The notes beneath the pieces were generated by a model. The model was not told the DNA's origin. It saw nothing but the letters and a program-made list of their open reading frames with translations, and ran no database searches. This document shows positions 25,119 to 34,508 of a DNA stretch of 64,000 nt, one piece after another. Within the stretch, counting starts at the first letter, position 1, and the number at the start of each line of letters is the position of its first letter. Source of the stretch: Mesorhizobium sp. WSM4311 (GTDB taxonomy: Bacteria > Pseudomonadota > Alphaproteobacteria > Rhizobiales > Rhizobiaceae); assembly GCF_002295115.1 (NCBI RefSeq), contig NZ_NSFV01000004.1:615746-679745 (forward strand), written 5' to 3'. The translations under genes were made by a program, and so were the position numbers.

Positions 25119-25876
25119 TGTTCGCCGGCAAACGCGTTTTCGTCACGGGGGCTGCCACCGGCATTGGCCGGGCGACCGCGCAGTACCTCGCCGACGAAGG
25201 CGCCGGGGTTTTCGGCGCCGGACTGGACGGCGAAGAGGGCAAGGCCCTTGCCGGCCGCTATGACGAAAGCCAGTTGATCTTCCGCGAGAGCGATCTTACC
25301 CGCGAAGCGGAGGTGCAGTCGGCGGTGACGGCAGCCACCGAATGGCTTGGCGGGCTCGACGCCGTCGTCAACTGCGCCGGCATCTACCCCACCGGCAAGC
25401 GGCTTGAAGACGTTTCCGACGCGGAATGGGAAAAAACCATCGCCGTCAACCTCACAGCCATTTTCCGCGTCTGCCGCGCGACCTTGCCGCTGCTGCGCGC
25501 GGCCGGCGGCGGCTCGATCGTCAACATCGCGTCCGTGCACGCCGATGCCACGGTTCCCGGCGTGCCCGCCTATGCCGCGACGAAGGCGGCGGTCGTCGGC
25601 CTGTCGCGGCAGATGGCGCTCGACTATGCCGTCGACTGCATCCGCGTCAACGCCGTGCTGGTCGGCTCGGTCGCCACCCGCATGACGCTGGACGGGCTGG
25701 AAGCGGCCGGCGGCGCCGACGCGCTGGGCCTGTCCTTCGAGCCCAACAGGATCGCCCGCATCGCCAACCCTTCGGAGATCGCCAGCGCTGTCGGCTTCCT
25801 GATTTCCGACGCCGCATCCTTCGTCACCGGCAGCGCCATGCAAGTGGATGGCGGCCTGCTGGCGCGGCTTCTCTAG
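25115..25876 (+). CDS. SDR-family oxidoreductase at the end of the importer B operon
   Basis: 253-aa short-chain dehydrogenase. Seen: TGAATGIG cofactor-binding motif, CAGIYPTG, catalytic Ser in NIASVHAD, Tyr and Lys in YAATKAAV, and a C-terminal GSAMQVDGGL. All catalytic residues are present. It is translationally coupled to the ATPase gene, so its substrate is probably the imported sugar or its first product. It converges with the epimerase gene. Confidence 0.88.
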   Translation: MMFAGKRVFVTGAATGIGRATAQYLADEGAGVFGAGLDGEEGKALAGRYDESQLIFRESDLTREAEVQSAVTAATEWLGGLDAVVNCAGIYPTGKRLEDVSDAEWEKTIAVNLTAIFRVCRATLPLLRAAGGGSIVNIASVHADATVPGVPAYAATKAAVVGLSRQMALDYAVDCIRVNAVLVGSVATRMTLDGLEAAGGADALGLSFEPNRIARIANPSEIASAVGFLISDAASFVTGSAMQVDGGLLARLL

Positions 25877-25901
25877 GGCTCAGGCGCAATCGGCTGGTTG
25901 A

Positions 25902-25930
25902 CTGAAGATCCGATTATACTGCCTCTTCAG
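25902..25930. terminator. Weak inverted repeat between convergent SDR and epimerase genes
   Basis: CTGAAGA, 15-nt loop, TCTTCAG, followed by TTT on the + strand. It lies in the 76-bp gap between converging genes. The stem is short and the loop long, so it is a tentative terminator. Confidence 0.3.
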
Positions 25931-25952
25931 TTTGCCGCGCACAGGCGCTACC

Positions 25953-26897
25953 CTACCGGGCACGGAATTCCGCAGCCATGGCTAGCGGGGGGCAGGCCCC
26001 GCGCTCAAGCGCAAAGGGCGTGAAACAGACGGTGCCGGCGGCACTTTCACCCTGGGCGAGGACGATGACGCCCTCATCCGGATCATCCCATCGGCCGCGG
26101 CTGAAAGCGCCGGAGGCGTTGGTCTGCGGCTCGACGCAGAAATATGGCTTGGTCGGATCGGCGTAAAGCATCAGGTGCTTGAAGATCGGGTCGGCCCTCA
26201 TGCGCAGTCCCGCGCCCCGTGCCGGGAAGCGCAGCGTCGCTTCGCCGCCCCAGCCACCATAGTCGTTGTTGCGCCAGCCGCCCGGCAGGGGTCTGCCTTC
26301 GGCAAAGTCGAGTTCGGGCGGCAAGGTGACGGGATCGCCCGAAATGCCATCGGGCTGTTCGAGATAGAAGCGCTCGGCCTTGAACTGCACTGTTACGTCC
26401 GGATCGCGATCGAACCAGGGATGCAAACCAAAACCGAACGGCAGGGCGACCGGACCGGTATTGGTCAGCGTCATGGTCACGCTCAGTCCCTCGTCCGAAA
26501 CCGCGAAAGCCTGTGTCGCGCGGTAGGAATAGGGCTCGGCTCCGGCGGCGATGACCAGCGACAGGGTTGCGTTGGCGGGACCTGACCCGGTGACCGTCCA
26601 AGCGTGTTGCCAACCGCTGCCATGGACGTTGAATTTTTCGGGCGGATTGTTGGGCAGGACCCGCCAGCGTCTTGCCCCGAAGTCGAAGGCGTTGCCGGCG
26701 ATGCGGTTGGCATAGGGCGTCATCGGAAACATGGCGACGCCAAGTACATTGCCGGATTTGCGATCATCATCCGAGAGCCGGCGTACGAGGTCGATGCCGC
26801 GCCAGCGCAACGCGCTCACGCTGCCGCCGATTTGCGGCACCAGGGCAACCTCGAGCGCTCCCGATCCGATGCTCAGCAATTCAGAAATTGCGGCCAT
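25953..26897 (-). CDS. Aldose 1-epimerase (galactose mutarotase-like)
   Basis: 314-aa protein of the galactose mutarotase fold, interconverting sugar anomers. Seen: PYANRIAGNAF near residue 62 (conserved Asn-Arg), NVHGSGWQHAW (first catalytic His region), FGFGLHPWFD near residue 162 (second conserved His), and the KPYFCVEPQTNASGAF segment with the catalytic Glu. Start ATG 26897 overlaps the preceding SDR-like gene by 17 bp. It is the last gene of the unit SDR - SDR-like - epimerase. Anomer conversion fits a locus importing a free sugar. Confidence 0.9.
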   Translation of the reverse strand: MAAISELLSIGSGALEVALVPQIGGSVSALRWRGIDLVRRLSDDDRKSGNVLGVAMFPMTPYANRIAGNAFDFGARRWRVLPNNPPEKFNVHGSGWQHAWTVTGSGPANATLSLVIAAGAEPYSYRATQAFAVSDEGLSVTMTLTNTGPVALPFGFGLHPWFDRDPDVTVQFKAERFYLEQPDGISGDPVTLPPELDFAEGRPLPGGWRNNDYGGWGGEATLRFPARGAGLRMRADPIFKHLMLYADPTKPYFCVEPQTNASGAFSRGRWDDPDEGVIVLAQGESAAGTVCFTPFALERGACPPLAMAAEFRAR

Positions 26898-27471
26898 AGC
26901 CTGCCGTCCATCCACCGTCGACGCCCAGCATCTGGCCCGTGGTGTAGGTGTTGAGCGGATCGCAGAAGAACAACACGGCCGCGACCGCTTCCTCGATGCA
27001 GCCGGCGCGGCCGACCGGCGTGTGGCTGAGCATCGCCCTGTCGCCCGAGACCATGGTTTCGTCCTCGACCGCGCCGAAGCCGACGGCATTGACCAACACC
27101 CTCGGCCCGAACTCCATGGCCAACGCACGCATGCCGGCCAGAATCGTCGCGTTCTCCATGGAAAAGCGCGGATGGCGGCGCATCGGCATGCCGGCCGTGG
27201 CCGAGACCAGGAAGACGATGCGCCCGCCGCCGCGCTCGGCCATGGCCACGGCTGCCCTGCGCGCATCGGCATGCTGGCAGCGTGGATCCTGCATCGTCGT
27301 TCCCGGGCGCAGCGGATTGGACATCAGCAGGATGTCGGCGGCATCCCCTGCTTCGACGACCGTGCCGCCATTGGCACGCAGCGCGGCAAGCACGGCGTCG
27401 ACGATCGGGTTGGTCTCGCCATCGAGGGCCACCGCGGCGCCGTTGAGATCGATTTCCATCGCGCCGCTCAC
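26881..27471 (-). CDS. Degenerate SDR-like protein (probable pseudoenzyme)
   Basis: 196-aa protein aligned with the second half of short-chain dehydrogenases: FLVSATAG (Ser region), LAMEFGPRVLVNAVGFG, and C-terminal TGQMLGVDGGWTAGYG. The N-terminal TGxxxGxG cofactor motif is absent, and the Tyr-x-x-x-Lys pair is replaced by FSMEN, so normal dehydrogenase activity is unlikely. GTG 27471 overlaps the stop of the upstream SDR gene; ATG 27459 is the alternative start. It shares its C-terminal WTAGY with that neighbour, which suggests origin by duplication and a possible heteromeric partner role. Confidence 0.72.
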   Translation of the reverse strand: MSGAMEIDLNGAAVALDGETNPIVDAVLAALRANGGTVVEAGDAADILLMSNPLRPGTTMQDPRCQHADARRAAVAMAERGGGRIVFLVSATAGMPMRRHPRFSMENATILAGMRALAMEFGPRVLVNAVGFGAVEDETMVSGDRAMLSHTPVGRAGCIEEAVAAVLFFCDPLNTYTTGQMLGVDGGWTAGYGRNF

Positions 27472-28247
27472 ATCATGTATCCCGCCGTCCAGCCGCCATC
27501 GACGGCCAGCACCTGGCCGTTGACGTAGCTGGCGGCCGGCGAGGCCAGGAACAGCACCGCCTCGGCGATCTCCCGCGGCTCGGCCGGACGGCCGAGCGGC
27601 ACATGGGCCAGGAATTCCTGCGTGCGGCCGGCGAACTTGCCGTCATCGCCGTAAAACAGCTTGGCGGTCAGCGCCGTCATCACCGAACCTGGAGCGACCG
27701 CGTTGGTCAGGATGCCCTTGGCGCCGAGTTCGATCGCCATCGACCGCGTCAGATGGATGATGCCGGCCTTGGCGGCGACGAACGGGCTCTGCAGGCGCAT
27801 GGCGGCAAGGCCGACGACCGAGGCGATGTTGACGATGCGCCCGCCCCTGCCGGCGGCGAGCATGGGACCGAGTGCCGCGCGGCTCATAATGTAGAGGCCG
27901 TCGAGATCGATGCCGGTGATGCGGTCCCATTCCTCGGCCGGGAATTCGTCGATTGTGACACGATGCGCCAGCGTGTTGACGCCGGCATTGTTGATGAGGA
28001 TGTCGAGGCGGCCGTAACGCTGCATGATCGCGGCGATCGCGCTGTCGACCGATGCGCCATCACGGATGTCGGTGACGCAGGCCATGGCATCGGTCAAGCC
28101 GGCCGCGACCTGTCTTGCGCCCTCGCCGTCGATGTCGGCGACGACGACCGCGGCGCCATTGTCGGACAGGCGCCTGGCAATGGAACTGCCTATGGCGCCC
28201 CCCGCTCCCGTGACCAGCGCCACCTTGCCTCGCAAATCGCAGCGCAT
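27468..28247 (-). CDS. SDR-family protein with catalytic Tyr replaced by Phe
   Basis: 259-aa short-chain dehydrogenase-like protein. Seen: cofactor motif TGAGGAIG, NNAG, Ser in NIASVVG, and C-terminal GQVLAVDGGWTAGY. At the position of the catalytic Tyr-x-x-x-Lys the sequence is FVAAK, that is Phe for Tyr with Lys kept. The fold and cofactor site look intact, but ordinary proton transfer by Tyr is lost. Start ATG 28247 (MRCDLRGKVALVTG). First gene of the unit controlled from site O5. Confidence 0.85.
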   Translation of the reverse strand: MRCDLRGKVALVTGAGGAIGSSIARRLSDNGAAVVVADIDGEGARQVAAGLTDAMACVTDIRDGASVDSAIAAIMQRYGRLDILINNAGVNTLAHRVTIDEFPAEEWDRITGIDLDGLYIMSRAALGPMLAAGRGGRIVNIASVVGLAAMRLQSPFVAAKAGIIHLTRSMAIELGAKGILTNAVAPGSVMTALTAKLFYGDDGKFAGRTQEFLAHVPLGRPAEPREIAEAVLFLASPAASYVNGQVLAVDGGWTAGYMM

Positions 28248-28280
28248 GTCCCGCACACCCCCCGAGCAATACCGGGTTAT

Positions 28281-28291
28281 GCTATTATAAT
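28281..28291. promoter_or_regulatory. ATTATAAT-type operator O5 upstream of the SDR/epimerase unit
   Basis: GCTATTATAAT (ATTATAAT at 28284-28291), 34 bp upstream of the SDR start codon. Flanking bases TTATGCTATTATAAT match O3, and the adjacent TCTACTGG also occurs next to O3. This extended identity favours a true regulator site over a bare -10 box. Confidence 0.6.
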
Positions 28292-28331
28292 ATCTACTGG
28301 AGTCGGGCAAGCGGCGGCGTTGCCGGCGCGA

Positions 28332-29327
28332 TTATTCCGCCGGCGCGCCGGCAACGTTCTTGCGGGCGGCATCGACCATCAGCCGCCGTGCGCGGAACAC
28401 GCCCCATTGCTGGTCGACGAGGACGCCGATGAGAATGACACCGCCCATGACCGCGAAGTTGAGGGAGGACGGGATGCCGAGCAGATTGACGAGGTTCTGC
28501 AGTTCCTGCAGCAGCACGGTCCCGAGGATGACGCCGATCAGGGAGCCTTCGCCGCCGCGCAGCGAGAAGCCGCCGAGCACGGCGGCGGCAATGGCGTAGA
28601 GTTCATAGAACTGGCCGTGGCTGGCCGGCGAGATCGAGCGTGTGTACATGGCGAAATAGATCGCCGACAGCGCCGTCAGCACGCCGCAGATGACATAGGC
28701 GGCCATGACGATGCGGCCGGTACGGATGCCGGAATATTTCGCCGCCTCCTCATTCTTGCCGATGGCGTAGAGATAGCGGCCGAACACCGAACGGTGCAGC
28801 ACCACCCACATGACGATGGCGATGACGATCAGCGCGATGAAGCTGTTCGGCACGCCCCAGGAGCGGCCCGCGGTGAGGAATTCGAGCTCGGGGAAATTCT
28901 GGCCGAAGGCGAAGCCGGCGGTGCCGTCGGCGGTGTAGAAACGGGCGACGCCGCGATAGATCAAGAGGCCGCACAAGGTGACGACGAAGGGCTGCAGCTT
29001 CAGCCTGGTGATCAGCCAGCCATGCACCAGGCCGATGATGGCGCCAAGCGCGATGATCAGCACGAAGGCCAGAGGCCAGTCCAGTTCGCGCACGGCGATG
29101 AAGTCGATGAACAGCGTTCCCAGCAGCGCCACCACCGAGCCGACCGACAGTTCGATGCCGCCGGTGATAATGACGAAGGCCTGGCCGATCGACAGGATCC
29201 CGAACAGGCCGATCAGGTTCGAGGTGTTGGCAAGGTTGATCGGCAAGAGGAAGCGCGGATTGATGATGGCCACGATTGCGCCGACCACCAGGATCAGGAT
29301 CAGCAGGCCGAGATCTTTCTTGCTCAT
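28332..29327 (-). CDS. CUT2 sugar ABC transporter permease (importer C)
   Basis: 331-aa RbsC-family permease. Seen: GQAFVIITGGIELSVGSVVA (family GGxxLSVG motif), GRYLYAIGKNEEAAKYSGI and LGGFSLRGGEGSLIG. Start ATG 29327 follows GGGGAGAA; the frame reaches 19 codons upstream without support. It is the third gene of importer C (binding protein - ATPase - permease), 60 bp after the ATPase stop, with no further gene downstream on the strand until the separately controlled SDR unit. Confidence 0.92.
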   Translation of the reverse strand: MSKKDLGLLILILVVGAIVAIINPRFLLPINLANTSNLIGLFGILSIGQAFVIITGGIELSVGSVVALLGTLFIDFIAVRELDWPLAFVLIIALGAIIGLVHGWLITRLKLQPFVVTLCGLLIYRGVARFYTADGTAGFAFGQNFPELEFLTAGRSWGVPNSFIALIVIAIVMWVVLHRSVFGRYLYAIGKNEEAAKYSGIRTGRIVMAAYVICGVLTALSAIYFAMYTRSISPASHGQFYELYAIAAAVLGGFSLRGGEGSLIGVILGTVLLQELQNLVNLLGIPSSLNFAVMGGVILIGVLVDQQWGVFRARRLMVDAARKNVAGAPAE

Positions 29328-29387
29328 CGTCTTCTCCCCAATGCCTGCCTGAGCAGGTTGCGCGGTCTCGCGACCCCGGCGCAAAAA

Positions 29388-30929
<1,542 letters not shown>

Positions 30930-30998
30930 GCCTGACAGGGATTGGCGGGCCGACTTTTAAGGCAGACTGACGCTCCTCGCGGTGTTCGTCAATGCGAA

Positions 30999-31027
30999 CA
31001 GCCGGCTCAAGCAAGTTGAGCCGGCTG
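30999..31027. promoter_or_regulatory. Perfect 12-bp hairpin 3' of binding-protein gene C
   Basis: CAGCCGGCTCAA, loop GCAAG, TTGAGCCGGCTG, 14 bp after the binding-protein stop on the - strand. No T-tract follows, so the ATPase and permease genes can be read through; a 3' stabiliser or partial terminator is likely. Confidence 0.7.
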
Positions 31028-31041
31028 AACTGCCTGTGGTC

Positions 31042-32010
31042 TTAGTTTCCTGCCATCGCCTTCAGGTTGGCGGCGTAGGCGTCGACATCATCCTTACCGA
31101 TGATCTTGGTCGGGATGATGATGAGGTTGCCGGCCGGGATGCCCGACTTGTCGCCCTTGAGATAGGCAGCCATCAGCTTCATGCCCTGATAGGCCCATTC
31201 GAAGGGCTGCTGCACGACGGTGGCGGCAACGGTGCCTTCCTTGACGCCGCCCAGCGTGATCGGATCGTCATCGAAACCGACGACCGTGATGGAGCCGAGC
31301 TTGCCGGCATCGCGCAGCGCTTCATAGATGCGCGGCGTGTTGTAGGAATAGAAGCCGACCATGCAGGTGACGTCGGGGCTGGCGACCAGCGCGTCCTCGA
31401 CATTCTTCTTGGCACGCGCCTGGTCGATATCGTCGCCGCGCACGTCGACGAGCTCGATCTTGGTGCCGGCCAGGCCATCTTTCATGCCCTGGATGCGCTC
31501 CTTGGCGTTGTCGGCGCCGAGCAGGCCGACGAAGCCGAGGCACTTGCCGCCATTGGGCATCGCCTTCTTGGCGATTTCGGCCGCCTGCTTGCCGGCGTCG
31601 ACATTGGATGAGCCGATATAGGCGACGCGCTTGGTCTGCGGTGCGTCGCTGTCGGTGGTGAACAGCGCGGTTTCAGACGCGATCTTGTTCAGGCCATCGG
31701 TCGAGGTCTTCGGGTCGACGGCCGAGACCATGATGCCCTTGACGCCGGCCGTCACCAGATCGTCCATCAGCCGCTGCTGGATGGCGACCGAGGATTGCTC
31801 GGGATATTTGAGTTCGAGATTGTAGTCGGGCAGTTCGCCCTGCGCCTTCTTGACGCCAGCTTCGGCCGCTTTCCAGAAATCGGAAGCGCCGTTGACGACG
31901 AAAGCCAGTGTCGGCTTGTCGTCGGCGCGCGCGATGGCCGTCGCCGTCAGGCCGACAACCAGGGCCGCGGCGGCCACGGATGCATTGCGTATCAAGGACT
32001 TCATGTTCAA
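31042..32010 (-). CDS. Periplasmic sugar-binding protein (importer C)
   Basis: 322-aa secreted ribose-type binding protein. Signal peptide about residues 1-29 (MNMKSLIRNASVAAAALVVG ... AIARA-DD). The mature part begins KPTLAFVVNGASDFWKAAEAG. Two cysteines (GGKCLGF, DVTCMVG) may pair. ATG 32004 is an alternative start two codons in. First gene of importer C and divergent from the second LacI gene, which probably controls it. Bordered by hairpins on both sides. Confidence 0.9.
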   Translation of the reverse strand: MNMKSLIRNASVAAAALVVGLTATAIARADDKPTLAFVVNGASDFWKAAEAGVKKAQGELPDYNLELKYPEQSSVAIQQRLMDDLVTAGVKGIMVSAVDPKTSTDGLNKIASETALFTTDSDAPQTKRVAYIGSSNVDAGKQAAEIAKKAMPNGGKCLGFVGLLGADNAKERIQGMKDGLAGTKIELVDVRGDDIDQARAKKNVEDALVASPDVTCMVGFYSYNTPRIYEALRDAGKLGSITVVGFDDDPITLGGVKEGTVAATVVQQPFEWAYQGMKLMAAYLKGDKSGIPAGNLIIIPTKIIGKDDVDAYAANLKAMAGN

Positions 32011-32021
32011 CCTCCCGTTTG

Positions 32022-32043
32022 GGTCCAGCCGTCGGGCTGGACC
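32022..32043. promoter_or_regulatory. Perfect 9-bp hairpin in the 5' leader of binding-protein gene C
   Basis: GGTCCAGCC, loop GTCG, GGCTGGACC, immediately upstream of the GGGAGG ribosome-binding site of the binding-protein gene. It may shield the transcript 5' end. Confidence 0.6.
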
Positions 32044-32608
32044 GTCTTGCTCACTAGAATTGCGTGCTCACCTGAATTTGCCGTTTGCGGCTTGGATACC
32101 CCTCCTCCTCAGGGTTTCCCGGCACTCACAAGAATGGCCTCGTTCCAGCCACGGCCACGGACTTTAGAGACTCATTCTGCGTTCGTAAATAGTCCGATTT
32201 GTCTGACATATCACTTATCCGAGACAGAGCTTGCGGAGGCAATCCGCTCGCCATCGGGTCATCGACGTTCGCTTTCCCGCCGCCCCGAACCCTACAAGGC
32301 CGGACGCGACGGATTGACGTTACAGCGCATTTTTGTATTAGTAAACACTATTAGTTTTCAGCCAATATCCGGGCACATCGTGGCACCACGGTGAACGAAG
32401 CGCTGGCGAGCCCATGCCTTGGCCGCTCGGCATACAAAGCCGCGCAGTCGTTGCTTTCCTCCCACATAAGGAGCCTGATGATCGATGGACCGCATGGCCA
32501 CTAATAGATATAAACGAAGCGGCGGTTTCTATAAGCTGGCGCCGCCGCGCCATCTTGTCGGGCCGGCAGGCTGCCGCTAGACAGGCCGGGATTGGGGACA
32601 GGACTGCC
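32044..32608. other. Divergent intergenic region between importer C and the second LacI gene
   Basis: About 565 bp without a convincing gene, AT-richer than its surroundings. It must hold the promoters of importer C (-) and the LacI gene (+). A TTGACG box (32314-32319) is followed 16 bp later by TATTAG, and the inverted repeat TAGT-AAAC-ACTA (32339-32350) overlaps the end of it; this could be the promoter and operator of the LacI gene, though it lacks the usual CG centre. A TTCGTAAATAGT stretch near 32183 resembles part of it. No ATTATAAT or GGTACCGG site occurs here. Confidence 0.4.
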
Positions 32609-33712
32609 ATGAGCGAAACGACGGATCCGGCCATCGAGACGATCAAGCGCCGCAAGGCGCCGGCCAAGCCCAAGGGGCGGGTCACCATGACAGACATCGC
32701 CCGAGCGGCCGGCTGCTCGCAGGCGACGGTTTCCTTCGTGCTCAACAATTCGCCAGGGATCAAGCTGTCGCAGCAGACCCGCGAGCGGGTGATCGAAGCC
32801 GCGCGGGCGCTGGGTTACAGCGCGCCCGCCTTCTCGGCGCTGCGCAAGCCGGTTGCCGCCTTCGACGGGCTGGACGGAGTGATCGGCTTTGCCGTCGACC
32901 AGCTGGCGACCAGCCCTGAGGCGGTGGTGGCGATCGAAGGCGCGCGCCAGGCCTCGTGGAATGCCGGCAACGTGCTTCTGGTGGCGCAGACCATGGGCGA
33001 CGCCGTGATGGAGCCGCGCGCCATCCAGGCACTGACCCGGCGGGGTATTTCGGCGCTGATCTACATGACCATCTTCACCCGCGAGATCACCGCGCCCGAC
33101 TTCCTCTACAGCCTCGACATTCCGGTGATCCTGCTCAATTGCTACACGGCCGACTACGCCTTTCCCGCCGTGGTGCCCTCCGAGATCGCCGGCGGCCAGA
33201 GCTCGACCCGGCATTTGATCAGCCACGGCCACCGCCGCATCGCCACCATCACTGGCGAGCCGTGGATGCAGGCCGCGCAGGATCGGCTCAAAGGCTACCG
33301 GCGCGCGCTCGCCACCGCCGACATCCCTTTTGACCCGGAGCTGGTGGTCGAGGGCGACTGGTCGGCAAGTGCGGGCTATGCCGCGACGGTGAAGCTGCTG
33401 GCGCTCAAAGACCGCCCGACCGCCATCTTCTGCCAGAACGACCGCACCGCGATCGGCTGCTACGAGGCGCTGAAGGAAGCCGGCCTGCACATTCCCCAGG
33501 ACATCTCCGTCGTCGGCTATGACGACGAGGAAATCGCCCGGCATCTGTTCCCGCCGCTGACCACTTCGATCCTGCCGCATATGGCGATGGGCCAATGGGC
33601 GATCGAACAGCTCGAGGCACCAACGGCGCCCGGACACGGGCGCTATCCCATCACCAAGCTGGAGTGCCCGCTGGTGGAGCGGGAGAGCGTGCGGGCGGTG
33701 GCGGGAGGCTGA
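32609..33712 (+). CDS. LacI-family transcriptional regulator (importer C)
   Basis: 367-aa repressor with a basic N-terminal tail of about 25 residues. Helix-turn-helix at about 27-50 (VTMTDIARAAGCSQATVSFVLNNSP), then a sugar-binding domain with SVVGYDDEEIARHLFPPLTTSILPHMAMG. I start at ATG 32609 (MSETTDPAIE), preceded by ACAGGA. It is divergent from importer C, the common arrangement for local control. It is different from the LacI at 20184-21215. Confidence 0.9.
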   Translation: MSETTDPAIETIKRRKAPAKPKGRVTMTDIARAAGCSQATVSFVLNNSPGIKLSQQTRERVIEAARALGYSAPAFSALRKPVAAFDGLDGVIGFAVDQLATSPEAVVAIEGARQASWNAGNVLLVAQTMGDAVMEPRAIQALTRRGISALIYMTIFTREITAPDFLYSLDIPVILLNCYTADYAFPAVVPSEIAGGQSSTRHLISHGHRRIATITGEPWMQAAQDRLKGYRRALATADIPFDPELVVEGDWSASAGYAATVKLLALKDRPTAIFCQNDRTAIGCYEALKEAGLHIPQDISVVGYDDEEIARHLFPPLTTSILPHMAMGQWAIEQLEAPTAPGHGRYPITKLECPLVERESVRAVAGG

Positions 33713-33795
33713 GGCAAGGCGGCCGAGCCATGCCGTTGCGCGGGGCGGCCGGCTCTCGGAGACTTGGAACTGGGTTCGCGCCGGCAGGTGAGATC

Positions 33796-33954
33796 ATGGC
33801 GGCAAAAGTCCTCGCGATCCTCGTGGCGATCTACGCCGTCGACGCCTTGGTGACGTTCGGTTTCCTCTTCGTGCTCAGCCACCGCGGACGTCGCAAGGCG
33901 CTCGACCGGGAAGCTGCGGGTGAACAGCATGTCCGCGCGCCCTGGGTTCACTGA
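33796..33954 (+). CDS. Small single-helix membrane protein
   Basis: 52-residue frame with AGGTGAG before ATG 33796, one hydrophobic helix (about residues 3-27, VLAILVAIYAVDALVTFGFL) and a charged tail (HRGRRKALDREAAGEQ). No domain recognised. Codon use resembles the surrounding genes, but without homologues in view it remains tentative. Confidence 0.45.
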   Translation: MAAKVLAILVAIYAVDALVTFGFLFVLSHRGRRKALDREAAGEQHVRAPWVH

Positions 33955-34132
33955 CGGTCCAGGTGCCGGTCGGCTCCTGAAAAGGTTCGTAGCGTTGAGT
34001 CATGCGGAGACGATAATTGCCGAGCCCCGTCGTGCCAAGGGCCGGTCAATATTTTCTCGCTTTGTATTGATGTTTCATACGTCAATGATACCATGGTGAA
34101 TATCATTTCTCATATTCAGACGCTGATACCCA

Positions 34133-34405
34133 ATGATCACTGCTTCCCAGCTTCGTGCTGCCCGCGCCCTTCTCAACATCGACCAGAAAACCCTGGCGGA
34201 AATGGCGAGCGTCTCGCTGCCGACGATCCAACGAATGGAGGCCAGCCAGGGCAATGTGCGAGGCGTTGTCGATAGCTTGATGAAAGTGATCAACGCCCTG
34301 AACCGCGCCGGCGTCGAGCTTCTCAGCGAACATGTGCGTAGCGACGATGGCGGCCGTGGTGTCAGGTTCCGCCATCCAGACACGCTGCCGGGCAAGCCAA
34401 ACTAG
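34133..34405 (+). CDS. Mini XRE-family regulator, copy 1
   Basis: 90-aa protein with one helix-turn-helix of the XRE/Cro type: MITASQLRAARALLNIDQKT, LAEMASVSLPTIQRMEAS, then DSLMKVINALNRAGVELLSE and a Gly-rich GGRGVRF end. Copies 2 (36543) and 3 (45030) share every one of these blocks. The preceding region is AT-rich (34060-34132). It lies 104 bp before the DUF1275 gene on the same strand and probably controls it. Confidence 0.85.
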   Translation: MITASQLRAARALLNIDQKTLAEMASVSLPTIQRMEASQGNVRGVVDSLMKVINALNRAGVELLSEHVRSDDGGRGVRFRHPDTLPGKPN

Positions 34406-34508
34406 GCCTACAAAGCACAGCATCGACGCCACGCATTCACCGCCCCCATCTCCAGAAACACTCAATGAGCCTTTCCCGGCACATCAGCTTGCGGTCCTGC
34501 TTTTCCGC

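Noticed and set aside
9818..28291. Reading the ATTATAAT sites simply as strong -10 boxes (TATAAT)
   Set aside because: They share flanking bases (GCTATTATAA) and palindromic structure, two lie between other plausible -35/-10 boxes, and they cluster in one locus. I keep this as the main alternative explanation.
30999..31027. 12-bp hairpin as a full intrinsic terminator
   Set aside because: It lacks a T-tract and lies inside an operon whose ATPase and permease genes must still be transcribed.
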